This document shows positions 1 to 6,525 of a stretch of 16,229 bases of DNA, in pieces; position 1 is the stretch's first letter, and every line of letters begins with the position of its first letter. Source of the stretch: an uncultured Steroidobacter sp. (GTDB taxonomy: Bacteria > Pseudomonadota > Gammaproteobacteria > Steroidobacterales > Steroidobacteraceae); the NCBI GenBank assembly GCA_946478975.1, contig CAMLEO010000151.1, positions 1 to 16,229 of the forward strand, in the 5' to 3' direction. Under the pieces are notes generated by a model. It made no database searches. It was not told the DNA's origin and worked only from the letters and a program-made list of their open reading frames with translations. The translations under genes were made by a program, and so were the position numbers.

Positions 1-1
1 G

Positions 2-1771
2 ATCGGCTCGCTGCGAGGTATTCAGCTGAAGCGCGGCGGTCGCACGGCCGTGACCCTCGACCTTTACGACTTGCTGCTGAACGGCGATACCCGCAACGAC
101 GTGCGTCTCCAGCCTGGCGACGTGGTGTTCGTCCCGCCGCTCGGCGCAACTGTCGGCCTGGGCGGGGAAGTGCGCCGGCCGGCAATTTACGAGCTCAAGA
201 AAGAAACCACGGTGGCGCAGCTGCTGGAGGTGGGGGGCGGCCTGCGGCCCGATGCGGATCCGGCAATGGCGACCATCGAGCGCATCAACGACCAGCGCCA
301 GCGAACCATTATCGATGTGAACCTGGCCACGCCGGCCGGGCGCAACTACACCCTGCAGACCGGCGACGTTCTGCGTGTGCCGGAAATCCGTCCGGTGCTG
401 GAAAACTCCGTCGTGGTCAGCGGCCACGTGCATCGCCCAGGTGATTATCAGTTCAAGCCCGGCATGCGCCTGATCGATGTGCTGCCGAGCTTGGACGAGC
501 TGGAGCAGAATGCGGATCAGCGCTACATCGTCGTGCGCCGTGAACTGCCCACCGACCGGCGGATCCGCGTGTTTTCCGCCGATCTCGAAAAAGCGCTGGC
601 GAACCCGGACAGTGCTGCGAATTTCGATTTGGCGCCGCGCGATCAGATCTTTGTCTTCGACCGCGAATCTGGTCGCGATCGCATAATGGAGCCGTTGATG
701 CGCGAACTGCAGATGCAGTCCCGTATCGGCGAGCCAACTGCCGAGGTCAGCGTCGCTGGCAAGATCAAGGTGCCGGGCAAGTATCCGCTGGAGCCGGGCA
801 TGCGGGTCAGCGACCTGCTGCGCGCCGGCGGCAGCCTCGATGAAGCGGCCTATGGCGGCCAGGCGGAGCTGACCCGTTACGAAGTGACCGGCGATGGTTC
901 TCGCCAGGCGCAGCTGATCGAAATCGATCTGCGCCAGGTGCTCAGCGGCGATCCGTCGGCGGATCTCGCGCTCAAGCCTTTCGATTACCTGGTCGTGAAG
1001 GAAGTACCGTTGTGGGCCGCCCAGGAGGAGGTGGAGATCCGTGGTGAAGTGCGCTTCCCCGGTCGCTATCCGATTCATCGTGGCGAAACGCTGCGCTCGC
1101 TCATGGCGCGCGCTGGCGGGTTGACCGACCTCGCGTTTGCCGACGGCGCGATCTTCACGCGCGAAGAGTTGAAAGATCGCGAGCGCAAGCAGCTGGCGAC
1201 GTTAGCTCAGCGCATGGAGTCCGATGTGGCGCAGGCCTCGTTGATGGCCGCGCAGGAAGCCGGCCGCGACGCCTCGCAGGCGCTCACGATCGGCCGTTCG
1301 CTGCTGGCCAACCTGCGCGACGCGAAGCCGGTCGGCCGCTTGGTCATCGACCTCAAGCGCTCAGCGGCCGCGAAGCCCGGCTCGGAGCAGGACATCGTGC
1401 TGAAGGACGGCGATCGCCTGCTGGTACCGCGCGTAACGCAGGAAGTGACGGTCATCGGCGAAGTGCAGAGCTCGACTTCGCACCTGTATCGCGCCGATCT
1501 GTCCCGTGACGACTACATCGCCATGAGCGGCGGACTCACGCCGCGAGCGGATGAGAATCGCATCTATGTCGTGCGTGCCGACGGCAGCGTGGTCGTGCGT
1601 TCCGGCAATGCCTGGTTCAACGGCGGCAATGTCGATATCCGCAGCGGCGATACCATCGTCGCGCCGCTGGATACCGAGCGCATGCGGCCGCTGACGTTCT
1701 GGACCAGTGTCATGTCGATCGTCTACCAGCTGGCGGTCGGAGCGGCCGCGGTCAACTCGTTCAACAACTAA
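2..1771 (+). CDS. Multi-SLBB polysaccharide export protein (Wza-like), 5' partial
   Basis: This is the C-terminal 589 residues of an outer-membrane polysaccharide export protein. The reading frame is open from base 2 with no stop, so the GTG at 50 is internal and the true start lies left of the window. Five SLBB (beta-grasp, ligand-binding) repeats can be seen at about 152-383, 404-662, 740-1004, 1025-1430 and 1439-1670. Each opens with a G-x-V-x-x-P-G-x-Y type strand, for example GKIKVPGKYPL and GEVRFPGRYPI, and ends in a GD-x-(I/L/V)-x-V-P strand. The fourth repeat carries a helical, Ala/Gln/Arg-rich insertion at about 1160-1321. A hydrophobic segment at about 1688-1750 resembles the C-terminal helix that forms the outer-membrane pore in Wza-type proteins. 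By family knowledge, such proteins form the outer-membrane/periplasmic channel for exported polymer. The N-terminal signal and any Poly_export domain are out of view. The next gene starts directly after its TAA. Confidence 0.9.
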   Translation: MGSLRGIQLKRGGRTAVTLDLYDLLLNGDTRNDVRLQPGDVVFVPPLGATVGLGGEVRRPAIYELKKETTVAQLLEVGGGLRPDADPAMATIERINDQRQRTIIDVNLATPAGRNYTLQTGDVLRVPEIRPVLENSVVVSGHVHRPGDYQFKPGMRLIDVLPSLDELEQNADQRYIVVRRELPTDRRIRVFSADLEKALANPDSAANFDLAPRDQIFVFDRESGRDRIMEPLMRELQMQSRIGEPTAEVSVAGKIKVPGKYPLEPGMRVSDLLRAGGSLDEAAYGGQAELTRYEVTGDGSRQAQLIEIDLRQVLSGDPSADLALKPFDYLVVKEVPLWAAQEEVEIRGEVRFPGRYPIHRGETLRSLMARAGGLTDLAFADGAIFTREELKDRERKQLATLAQRMESDVAQASLMAAQEAGRDASQALTIGRSLLANLRDAKPVGRLVIDLKRSAAAKPGSEQDIVLKDGDRLLVPRVTQEVTVIGEVQSSTSHLYRADLSRDDYIAMSGGLTPRADENRIYVVRADGSVVVRSGNAWFNGGNVDIRSGDTIVAPLDTERMRPLTFWTSVMSIVYQLAVGAAAVNSFNN

Positions 1772-2980
1772 ATGCGCCCGGGTCGCATGCGGCTCGCGTT
1801 GATCGCGGATGTGTATCCGCCCCTGCGTTCTTCGGGGGCGGTTCAGCTGCGCGACCTGTCCTTCGAACTGGCCCGGCAGGGTCACGAAGTGACCGTAATG
1901 GTGGCGGTTCCCGAGCTGAAGCTGCCGTGGCAGATCGAAACTCTGAACGGCGTTCGCGTCATTCGCCTGCGAACTCCGCGGGCCAAGGACACCAACTACG
2001 TGCGTCGAACGGTTGGCGAGTTCCTGATGCCGTTCGCGATGCTGCGTAATCTGCGCCGCAGCCCGCTGGGCCAGGAGCGCTGGGACGGCGTCGTGTGGTA
2101 CTCGCCCACGATTTTCCTTGGGCCACTGGTGAATGCGCTCAAGCGCAGCAGCGGTTGCCGGGGCTACCTGATAGTGCGGGACATCTTCCCTGAATGGGCG
2201 GCGAACATGGGCCTGATGGGGCGCGGGCTGCCGTTCAAGTTCTTCAAGTGGATCGCCAACTATCAGTATTCGGTGGCGGATGTCATCGGCATTCAGGCGC
2301 GCGGCGACGAAGCTTATTTCACCAATTGGCTGCGCCACGCACGCGTGCGGGTCGAAGTACTTCGCAACTGGCTCTCGGACAGGCCAGCGAATGGCTGCAG
2401 CATTGCGGTGAATGTGACGCGACTGGCCGGCCGGAAGATTTTTATCTACGCAGGAAATATGGGCATCGCCCAGGGAGTCGGCATCTTGCTGGATGTCGCC
2501 GAGCAGCTGAAACATCGCGCCGATATCGGCTTTTTGTTTGTAGGTCGTGGCAGCGATGCTCAGCGTCTGCGGGTCGACGCCGCTGCACGCCGCCTGGACA
2601 ACGCCCTGTTCTTCGATGAGATCGATCCGGACGAGATTCCAGGTCTGTACCAGCAGTGCCACGTGGGTGTGGTGACGCTGGACGTACGACACAGCACCCA
2701 TAATGTGCCGGGCAAGTTCGTGTCCTATCTTCAGGGCGGACTGCCGGTCCTGGCCAGCATCAATCCGGGCAACGACCTGGTGGAACTGATCGAGACCGAG
2801 TCGGTGGGCCGGGTAACGACCGATGCCTCGCCGCATTCGCTGAGCAAGCAGGCTGTGACGCTGGTGGACGAGATCCTGCGGGACCCCGGTCTGCACGCGC
2901 GCTGCAAGGAGCTCGCCGCCCGGCTGTTTTCGCCCGAGATCGCCGCCCGACAGATCGTGCAGGGACTACTACGCACATGA
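1772..2980 (+). CDS. Family 4 glycosyltransferase, WbuB-like
   Basis: This 402-residue GT-B glycosyltransferase probably adds a sugar to the lipid-linked repeat unit at the cytoplasmic face of the inner membrane. The N-terminal Rossmann domain begins with LALIADVYPPLRSSGAV. The donor-binding C-terminal domain has YAGNMG (226-231), then HNVPGKFVSYLQGGLPVLAS (310-329) followed by NPGND, a signature I associate with the WbuB subfamily (fucosamine transferase of E. coli O-antigen loci). The next gene is a WbuC homologue, the same pairing as wbuB-wbuC in E. coli O26, which supports the subfamily call. The actual donor sugar cannot be read from the sequence. The ATG directly abuts the TAA of the exporter gene with no clear Shine-Dalgarno. 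A second in-frame ATG at 1787 is possible. The 3' end overlaps the cupin gene by four bases (ATGA). Confidence 0.88.
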   Translation: MRPGRMRLALIADVYPPLRSSGAVQLRDLSFELARQGHEVTVMVAVPELKLPWQIETLNGVRVIRLRTPRAKDTNYVRRTVGEFLMPFAMLRNLRRSPLGQERWDGVVWYSPTIFLGPLVNALKRSSGCRGYLIVRDIFPEWAANMGLMGRGLPFKFFKWIANYQYSVADVIGIQARGDEAYFTNWLRHARVRVEVLRNWLSDRPANGCSIAVNVTRLAGRKIFIYAGNMGIAQGVGILLDVAEQLKHRADIGFLFVGRGSDAQRLRVDAAARRLDNALFFDEIDPDEIPGLYQQCHVGVVTLDVRHSTHNVPGKFVSYLQGGLPVLASINPGNDLVELIETESVGRVTTDASPHSLSKQAVTLVDEILRDPGLHARCKELAARLFSPEIAARQIVQGLLRT

Positions 2981-3504
2981 CGATCAAACGTTTGTCCGCA
3001 AGCCTGCTTGCCGACTTGACGGGCGAAGCGCAGCGCTCGCCGCGGGCACGCCAGCACCTGAACTTTCACGACAGCTACCAGGAGCCCTGCCAGCGGCTCC
3101 TGAATGCGATCGGCGCCGAAAGTTACATTCGCCCGCATCGGCACGCGGCCGATCCGAAGATCGAAACGCTGGTGGCGCTCCAGGGCAGTTTCCTGGTGGT
3201 GACGTTCGAGCAGGACGGGGCGATCCGGGAGAGCATTCGCCTGGGTACCGAGCGCTATGCCCTCGAGGAGCCGGTCGACGTCGGCGTAGAACTGTCGCCT
3301 GACACCTGGCACACCGTGATCGCGCTCGCCGCGGGCGCGGTGCTGCTCGAGCTCAAAGCCGGTCCTTTCGATCCCGGGGCCGCCAAGGAGCTGGCGCCGT
3401 GGGCGCCGGCGGAGGGCACGCCGGCGGCACGGGTTTATTTCGAAAATCTGCGGGCACGGGCGCTTGAATTATCATCGCGGCCACTCGCATCGACCGACGA
3501 GTAG
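2977..3504 (+). CDS. wbuC: WbuC family cupin-fold metalloprotein
   Basis: This 175-residue soluble protein has a cupin barrel. Candidate metal ligands are H54 and H56 in RPHRH, E63 in KIETLVALQG, and H112 in DTWHTVIAL, which is the usual cupin H-x-H...E...H order. The N-terminal stretch with HLNFHDSY and QRLLNAIGAESYIRPHRH matches the WbuC family found in O-antigen and capsule clusters. The family's biochemical role is not established to my knowledge. The position directly after a WbuB-like glycosyltransferase suggests a role linked to that sugar or to cluster regulation (inference). The start ATG overlaps the previous TGA by four bases and has an AGGGA at 2961-2965 upstream. The C-terminal 40 or so residues after the barrel are Ala/Pro/Arg-rich. 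Confidence 0.85.
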   Translation: MTIKRLSASLLADLTGEAQRSPRARQHLNFHDSYQEPCQRLLNAIGAESYIRPHRHAADPKIETLVALQGSFLVVTFEQDGAIRESIRLGTERYALEEPVDVGVELSPDTWHTVIALAAGAVLLELKAGPFDPGAAKELAPWAPAEGTPAARVYFENLRARALELSSRPLASTDE

Positions 3505-3518
3505 CATCCGCAAACATT

Positions 3519-4538
3519 ATGAGCAGCACTTCTTCCGATCCGGCTGTCGTCGCGGCGCGCCTTGCTCGCGTGGAGTCCGCCCTGTATGGACCACCTCCCG
3601 CGGAGGAGAAGATCGACATCCAGGATCTGTTGCGCACGCTATGGCGCGGCAGGTGGCTGATCCTCGCCGTAACCGTGCTGAGCGGCCTTGCGGCGCTGAT
3701 CGTGTCGCTGAATCTGTCCAATCAGTACAAGGCGAGCGGCGTGTTCATGACCGCCAACTCCGCCGGCGGCGCAAGCTCGCTTGCCGGCCTCGCCGGTGAA
3801 TTCGGCGGCCTCGCAGCGATGGCGGGTCTGAGCCTCGGCGGCCAGACCGAGAGCGAGCGCAAAGTCACGGCGGCGATCGAGTTGGTAAAATCCTGGGGCT
3901 TTCAGGAGCAGTTCATCCGGGACAACCATATTGAGGTCGCCGTGTTCGCCGCGCGAGGGTGGGACCGTGCGACCAATCAACTGGTGATCGATCCAAAAAT
4001 CTACGACGTCGAGCGCAAGCAGTGGGTGCGTTCGTTCAATCCTGCCCGCGGCCAGACGGCCGAGCCGAGCGGCTGGGAACTGTACGAGAAGTTCATGAAG
4101 CGCGTCACCATCAGTCAGGACAAGAAGACCGACCTGGTGACGCTGTCGGTGGAGTTTTATTCGCCGCTGCTGGCGAAGGAGTGGACCGACAAGATCATGG
4201 CGGCCGTGAACAAACATATTCAGGAGCAGGATCGGATCGAAGCCGAGCGCAGCATCAAGTACCTGGAAGAAAAAATGTCGCAGACCACGCTGGTGGAAAT
4301 GCGCACGGTGCTGGCGCGGCTGATCGAGGAGCAGACCAAAAATCTGATGCTGGCGCACGTGAGCGATGAATATGTGCTGCGGACGTTGAGTCCGGCGAAG
4401 GTGCCGGAAAAGAAATCCAAGCCGCAGCGCGCGGTCATATGCATCGTCGCGACCTTCCTCGGCGCCTTTCTTGCCACCCTGGGCTGGCTGGTGTGGTCGA
4501 TGTATCGCCGCACGCTGCCGGGTGGGAGCGCAGCGTGA
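3519..4538 (+). CDS. wzz: Wzz-type polysaccharide chain-length determinant
   Basis: This 339-residue inner-membrane polysaccharide co-polymerase sets polymer length together with Wzy. It has the classic two-helix layout. A cytoplasmic N-terminus with IDIQDLLRTLWRGRW leads into TM1 (about 46-64). A large periplasmic domain follows, ending in a long helical region (about 230-285), and then TM2 (about 305-328) preceded by a Pro/Lys segment, AKVPEKKSKPQRA. A Gly/Ala/Leu-rich stretch (about 83-108, GGASSLAGLAGEFGG) follows the first periplasmic strand, a feature I recall from many proteobacterial homologues. There is no C-terminal Wzc-like tyrosine kinase domain: the protein ends 11 residues after TM2. 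It lies 14 bases after wbuC, and its stop overlaps the GTG start of the next gene (GTGA). Length control is the family role; the polymer is not known. Confidence 0.9.
   Translation: MSSTSSDPAVVAARLARVESALYGPPPAEEKIDIQDLLRTLWRGRWLILAVTVLSGLAALIVSLNLSNQYKASGVFMTANSAGGASSLAGLAGEFGGLAAMAGLSLGGQTESERKVTAAIELVKSWGFQEQFIRDNHIEVAVFAARGWDRATNQLVIDPKIYDVERKQWVRSFNPARGQTAEPSGWELYEKFMKRVTISQDKKTDLVTLSVEFYSPLLAKEWTDKIMAAVNKHIQEQDRIEAERSIKYLEEKMSQTTLVEMRTVLARLIEEQTKNLMLAHVSDEYVLRTLSPAKVPEKKSKPQRAVICIVATFLGAFLATLGWLVWSMYRRTLPGGSAA
4524..4528 (+). promoter_or_regulatory. Ribosome binding site for the GTG start at 4535
   Basis: GGGAG lies six bases upstream of the GTG at 4535. It supports that start over the upstream in-frame ATG at 4439, which would place the gene start deep inside wzz. 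Confidence 0.55.
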
Positions 4539-5758
4539 TCGCGAGCTTCGGCTCCGCGTTAGCTGCACGCTGGGGCGGCCTCGCCGCCCTCGATCGCCGG
4601 GTGATCAATCGCGGGGCGCTGCTGTTCGTGCTGGGCCTGATCGGGGCCGAACTGTTTCAGTACTACTCGATCTCCAAGCGCGGCTTCCTGGCTGGGGATT
4701 TCTACATGCCGATTCCCGCCGGCGCCGACCTGACCGTGTCGCTGCTGATCTGCATCGGCATCTGGGTCGCGACGTACGTTTTGTTCATGGCGACGCGCAG
4801 CGACGGGCCGACCCGCGTCAGCATCCCGATGACCTGGCCCATCCTGCTGCTGTACCTGTTCAATCTGGCGATTACGGTGTTCGGCAACGTTGGCAACGTG
4901 CAGGCCACCAGCAAGAGCCCGATCGCATTTCTGACCACGCTGATCCCGATCAACTATCTGATCCTGGTCAACGCCCAGCAACCGAAGTTGAATAAAAAGT
5001 TCTTCGTCGCCGCCGCCATTCTCGCGCTCATCGACCTGGCGCGGCTGCTGCTCGGAGCGATATTCAAGCTTGGTTACATCACTCTCACGCATGCCAGCCG
5101 CAGGCTGCTGCTGGTGATGGTGCTGAGTCTGCCGCTCAGCGTGCTGGCGCTGCAGGCGCTGGTGGCCTACAAATTCGAGTCTCGTGGCGCAGCCATGGAC
5201 AATGTGGACGAGGTGGTCTACGACGTCGTGACTTCGCGCGTGGCGGTGTTGTCGACGGTTCATTACATGACTGCCTACGACACGGGCCTGGCGGAATTCT
5301 GTCACCGTGCGGACTACGCATCGCCATGGTATGCTGCTGTGCTGTCGGTCATTCCCAAAGGGATTTTCGGGCTCGAGTACGTCAAGACCTATAACAACTG
5401 CTTGATAGAGTTCCACCTCGCGCGCTCGGTGCCCGATTCATCGGTCAACTCGCCCTGGCTGGTCACGCTCTACATCGAAGCCCTGAGCGGTCCCGCGCTG
5501 TTCATTTCGTACCTGGCGCTGACCTGTTCCCTGCTGTTCGCGATCATCAAAATCGCGAATTATCTGTTCGGGGCGAACGGCGACATTTTCAAGCTGTGGG
5601 TGATATTCGAGTTCATGTGGACGGGAAATATTCTCCATCTGACGATTCCGCTGTATTTCCTGTGTCTGCTGCTGTTCTACGTCGCGGTGAGAAAATGTTT
5701 CCCGCGTCGCGCGCCACCAATGTTGACGAATGAGAGGGTCCATGGAGCCGCTGCTTAG
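4535..5758 (+). CDS. Polytopic membrane protein, candidate Wzy-type polymerase
   Basis: This 407-residue integral inner-membrane protein has roughly ten hydrophobic segments, including about 28-44, 65-86, 101-117, 134-147, 155-175, 189-212, 263-280, 307-329, 331-346 and 365-386. A large polar loop between the helices near 212 and 263 contains R235 in YDVVTSRVAVLS and several His and Asp residues. Size, topology and position right after wzz and before wzx fit an O-antigen/oligosaccharide repeat-unit polymerase. Wzy proteins are too divergent for the sequence alone to prove it. The GTG at 4535 is chosen because it overlaps the wzz stop by four bases and has GGGAG at 4524-4528, six bases upstream. 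A longer open frame from 4439 would overlap wzz by 100 bases and looks spurious. The competing Wzy candidate is the protein at 9673-10812. Confidence 0.72.
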   Translation: MIASFGSALAARWGGLAALDRRVINRGALLFVLGLIGAELFQYYSISKRGFLAGDFYMPIPAGADLTVSLLICIGIWVATYVLFMATRSDGPTRVSIPMTWPILLLYLFNLAITVFGNVGNVQATSKSPIAFLTTLIPINYLILVNAQQPKLNKKFFVAAAILALIDLARLLLGAIFKLGYITLTHASRRLLLVMVLSLPLSVLALQALVAYKFESRGAAMDNVDEVVYDVVTSRVAVLSTVHYMTAYDTGLAEFCHRADYASPWYAAVLSVIPKGIFGLEYVKTYNNCLIEFHLARSVPDSSVNSPWLVTLYIEALSGPALFISYLALTCSLLFAIIKIANYLFGANGDIFKLWVIFEFMWTGNILHLTIPLYFLCLLLFYVAVRKCFPRRAPPMLTNERVHGAAA

Positions 5759-6476
5759 CGTGATCATTCCGTGCTTGGACGAGGAGGACAACGTCGCGGA
5801 TGTATTGCGGGACGTCACCAACATGCTGAGCACGGGCCGGATCAACTACGAAGTCATCGTGGTCGACGATCAAAGCACGGATCAGACGCGCTCGCGCGCC
5901 GAGCGCTGGGCGAAGGAACATCCGGAATGCAACGTGCGGGTGATCTACAAGGAACTGCATCGCCGGGGCTACGGCGCCGCCGTCAAGTACGGCCTGGCGT
6001 ATGCGGCAGGCGAATACGCGATCTTTGTTTCGGCGGACCTGGTCGATCCCATCAGCCTGATCCCGCAGATGTATGCGGATCTGAACGCCGGCGGGGACGT
6101 CGCGCAGGTGTCGCGCTATCTCGATAAGGGCAACGCGCGGACCATTCCGTTCTCGTACAAATTCTTTCAGTTCTTTTATCGCATCGGCGTATCGATCGCG
6201 CTCGGCCGCCACATCCCGGACAGCACGTATGCGTTCAAGATGTTCCGGCGCTCCAAGATCCTGGCAATGGGGCTGGCCGCGAACCGCTTCAACATCAGTC
6301 CGGAAATCATGTTCAAGTCGATTCTCGCCGGCCTGAAGGTGAGCTTCATCTCGGGCGCACAGGGGGTGCGCGTCGGCGGCGTCTCCAAGTTCAAATTTCA
6401 CAAGGAAGGCATCGGCTTCGGCATGTGTCTGCTGCGCGCCTGGTTGCACCGAACGCGGCTCGTCTACTGGTTTTAG
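5742..6476 (+). CDS. Family 2 glycosyltransferase (dolichol-phosphate-mannose-synthase-like)
   Basis: This 244-residue GT-A glycosyltransferase has no membrane helices. The N-terminus is the family-2 signature LLSVIIPCLDEEDNV, followed by the nucleotide-binding VVDDQSTDQT (40-49) and GYGAAVKYGLAYAAGEY (76-92). The usual D-x-D is read here as VSADLVDP (96-103), with Ser in place of the first Asp. Later conserved parts include PDSTYAFKMFRR (159-170) and ISPEIMFKSILAG (185-197). It most resembles the polyprenyl-phosphate sugar synthase and repeat-unit transferase branch of GT2. Donor and acceptor are unknown. Start choice: the ATG at 5742 begins just before the conserved strand and has GAGAGGG at 5732-5738, with short spacing. 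An ATG at 5730, four residues longer, is the alternative. Either start overlaps the end of the preceding membrane-protein gene. Confidence 0.88.
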   Translation: MEPLLSVIIPCLDEEDNVADVLRDVTNMLSTGRINYEVIVVDDQSTDQTRSRAERWAKEHPECNVRVIYKELHRRGYGAAVKYGLAYAAGEYAIFVSADLVDPISLIPQMYADLNAGGDVAQVSRYLDKGNARTIPFSYKFFQFFYRIGVSIALGRHIPDSTYAFKMFRRSKILAMGLAANRFNISPEIMFKSILAGLKVSFISGAQGVRVGGVSKFKFHKEGIGFGMCLLRAWLHRTRLVYWF

Positions 6477-6484
6477 GCGTGTTT

Positions 6485-6508
6485 CCCAGCATCGCAGACG
6501 ACGCTGGG
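6485..6508 (+). repeat. Imperfect inverted repeat (hairpin) before the flippase gene
   Basis: The arms CCCAGC (6485-6490) and GCTGGG (6503-6508) pair perfectly. After an A/C mismatch, TCG (6492-6494) pairs with CGA (6499-6501), leaving a four-base CAGA loop. This is the only clear hairpin in an intergenic gap in the window. It sits between the glycosyltransferase stop at 6476 and the flippase ATG at 6526. No T-run follows, so it is not a standard intrinsic terminator. It could be an mRNA processing or stability element or a translational control structure, or it may have no role. Confidence 0.5.
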
Positions 6509-6525
6509 TATTCGCCAGATCGCCA

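Noticed and set aside
1361..2896. Long minus-strand open frame of 511 codons across the exporter and glycosyltransferase genes
   Set aside because: It is antisense to two well-supported genes. Its translation is His/Gln/Arg-rich with no family motif, as expected from a GC-rich shadow frame.
3460..3518. AT-richer stretch (TTGAATTATCAT) before wzz as a possible promoter
   Set aside because: The -35-like and -10-like parts overlap rather than being about 17 bases apart, and most of it is coding sequence of wbuC.
4439..4534. N-terminal extension of the Wzy candidate starting at an ATG inside wzz
   Set aside because: It would overlap wzz by 100 bases. The GTG at 4535 has a ribosome binding site and a standard four-base overlap.
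3639..4568. Minus-strand open frame opposite wzz
   Set aside because: The product is low-complexity, Arg/His/Gln-rich shadow sequence; the sense strand encodes a clear two-helix co-polymerase.
6485..6508. Hairpin considered as an intrinsic terminator after the GT2 gene
   Set aside because: No T-run follows the stem, and the downstream gene is functionally part of the same pathway.
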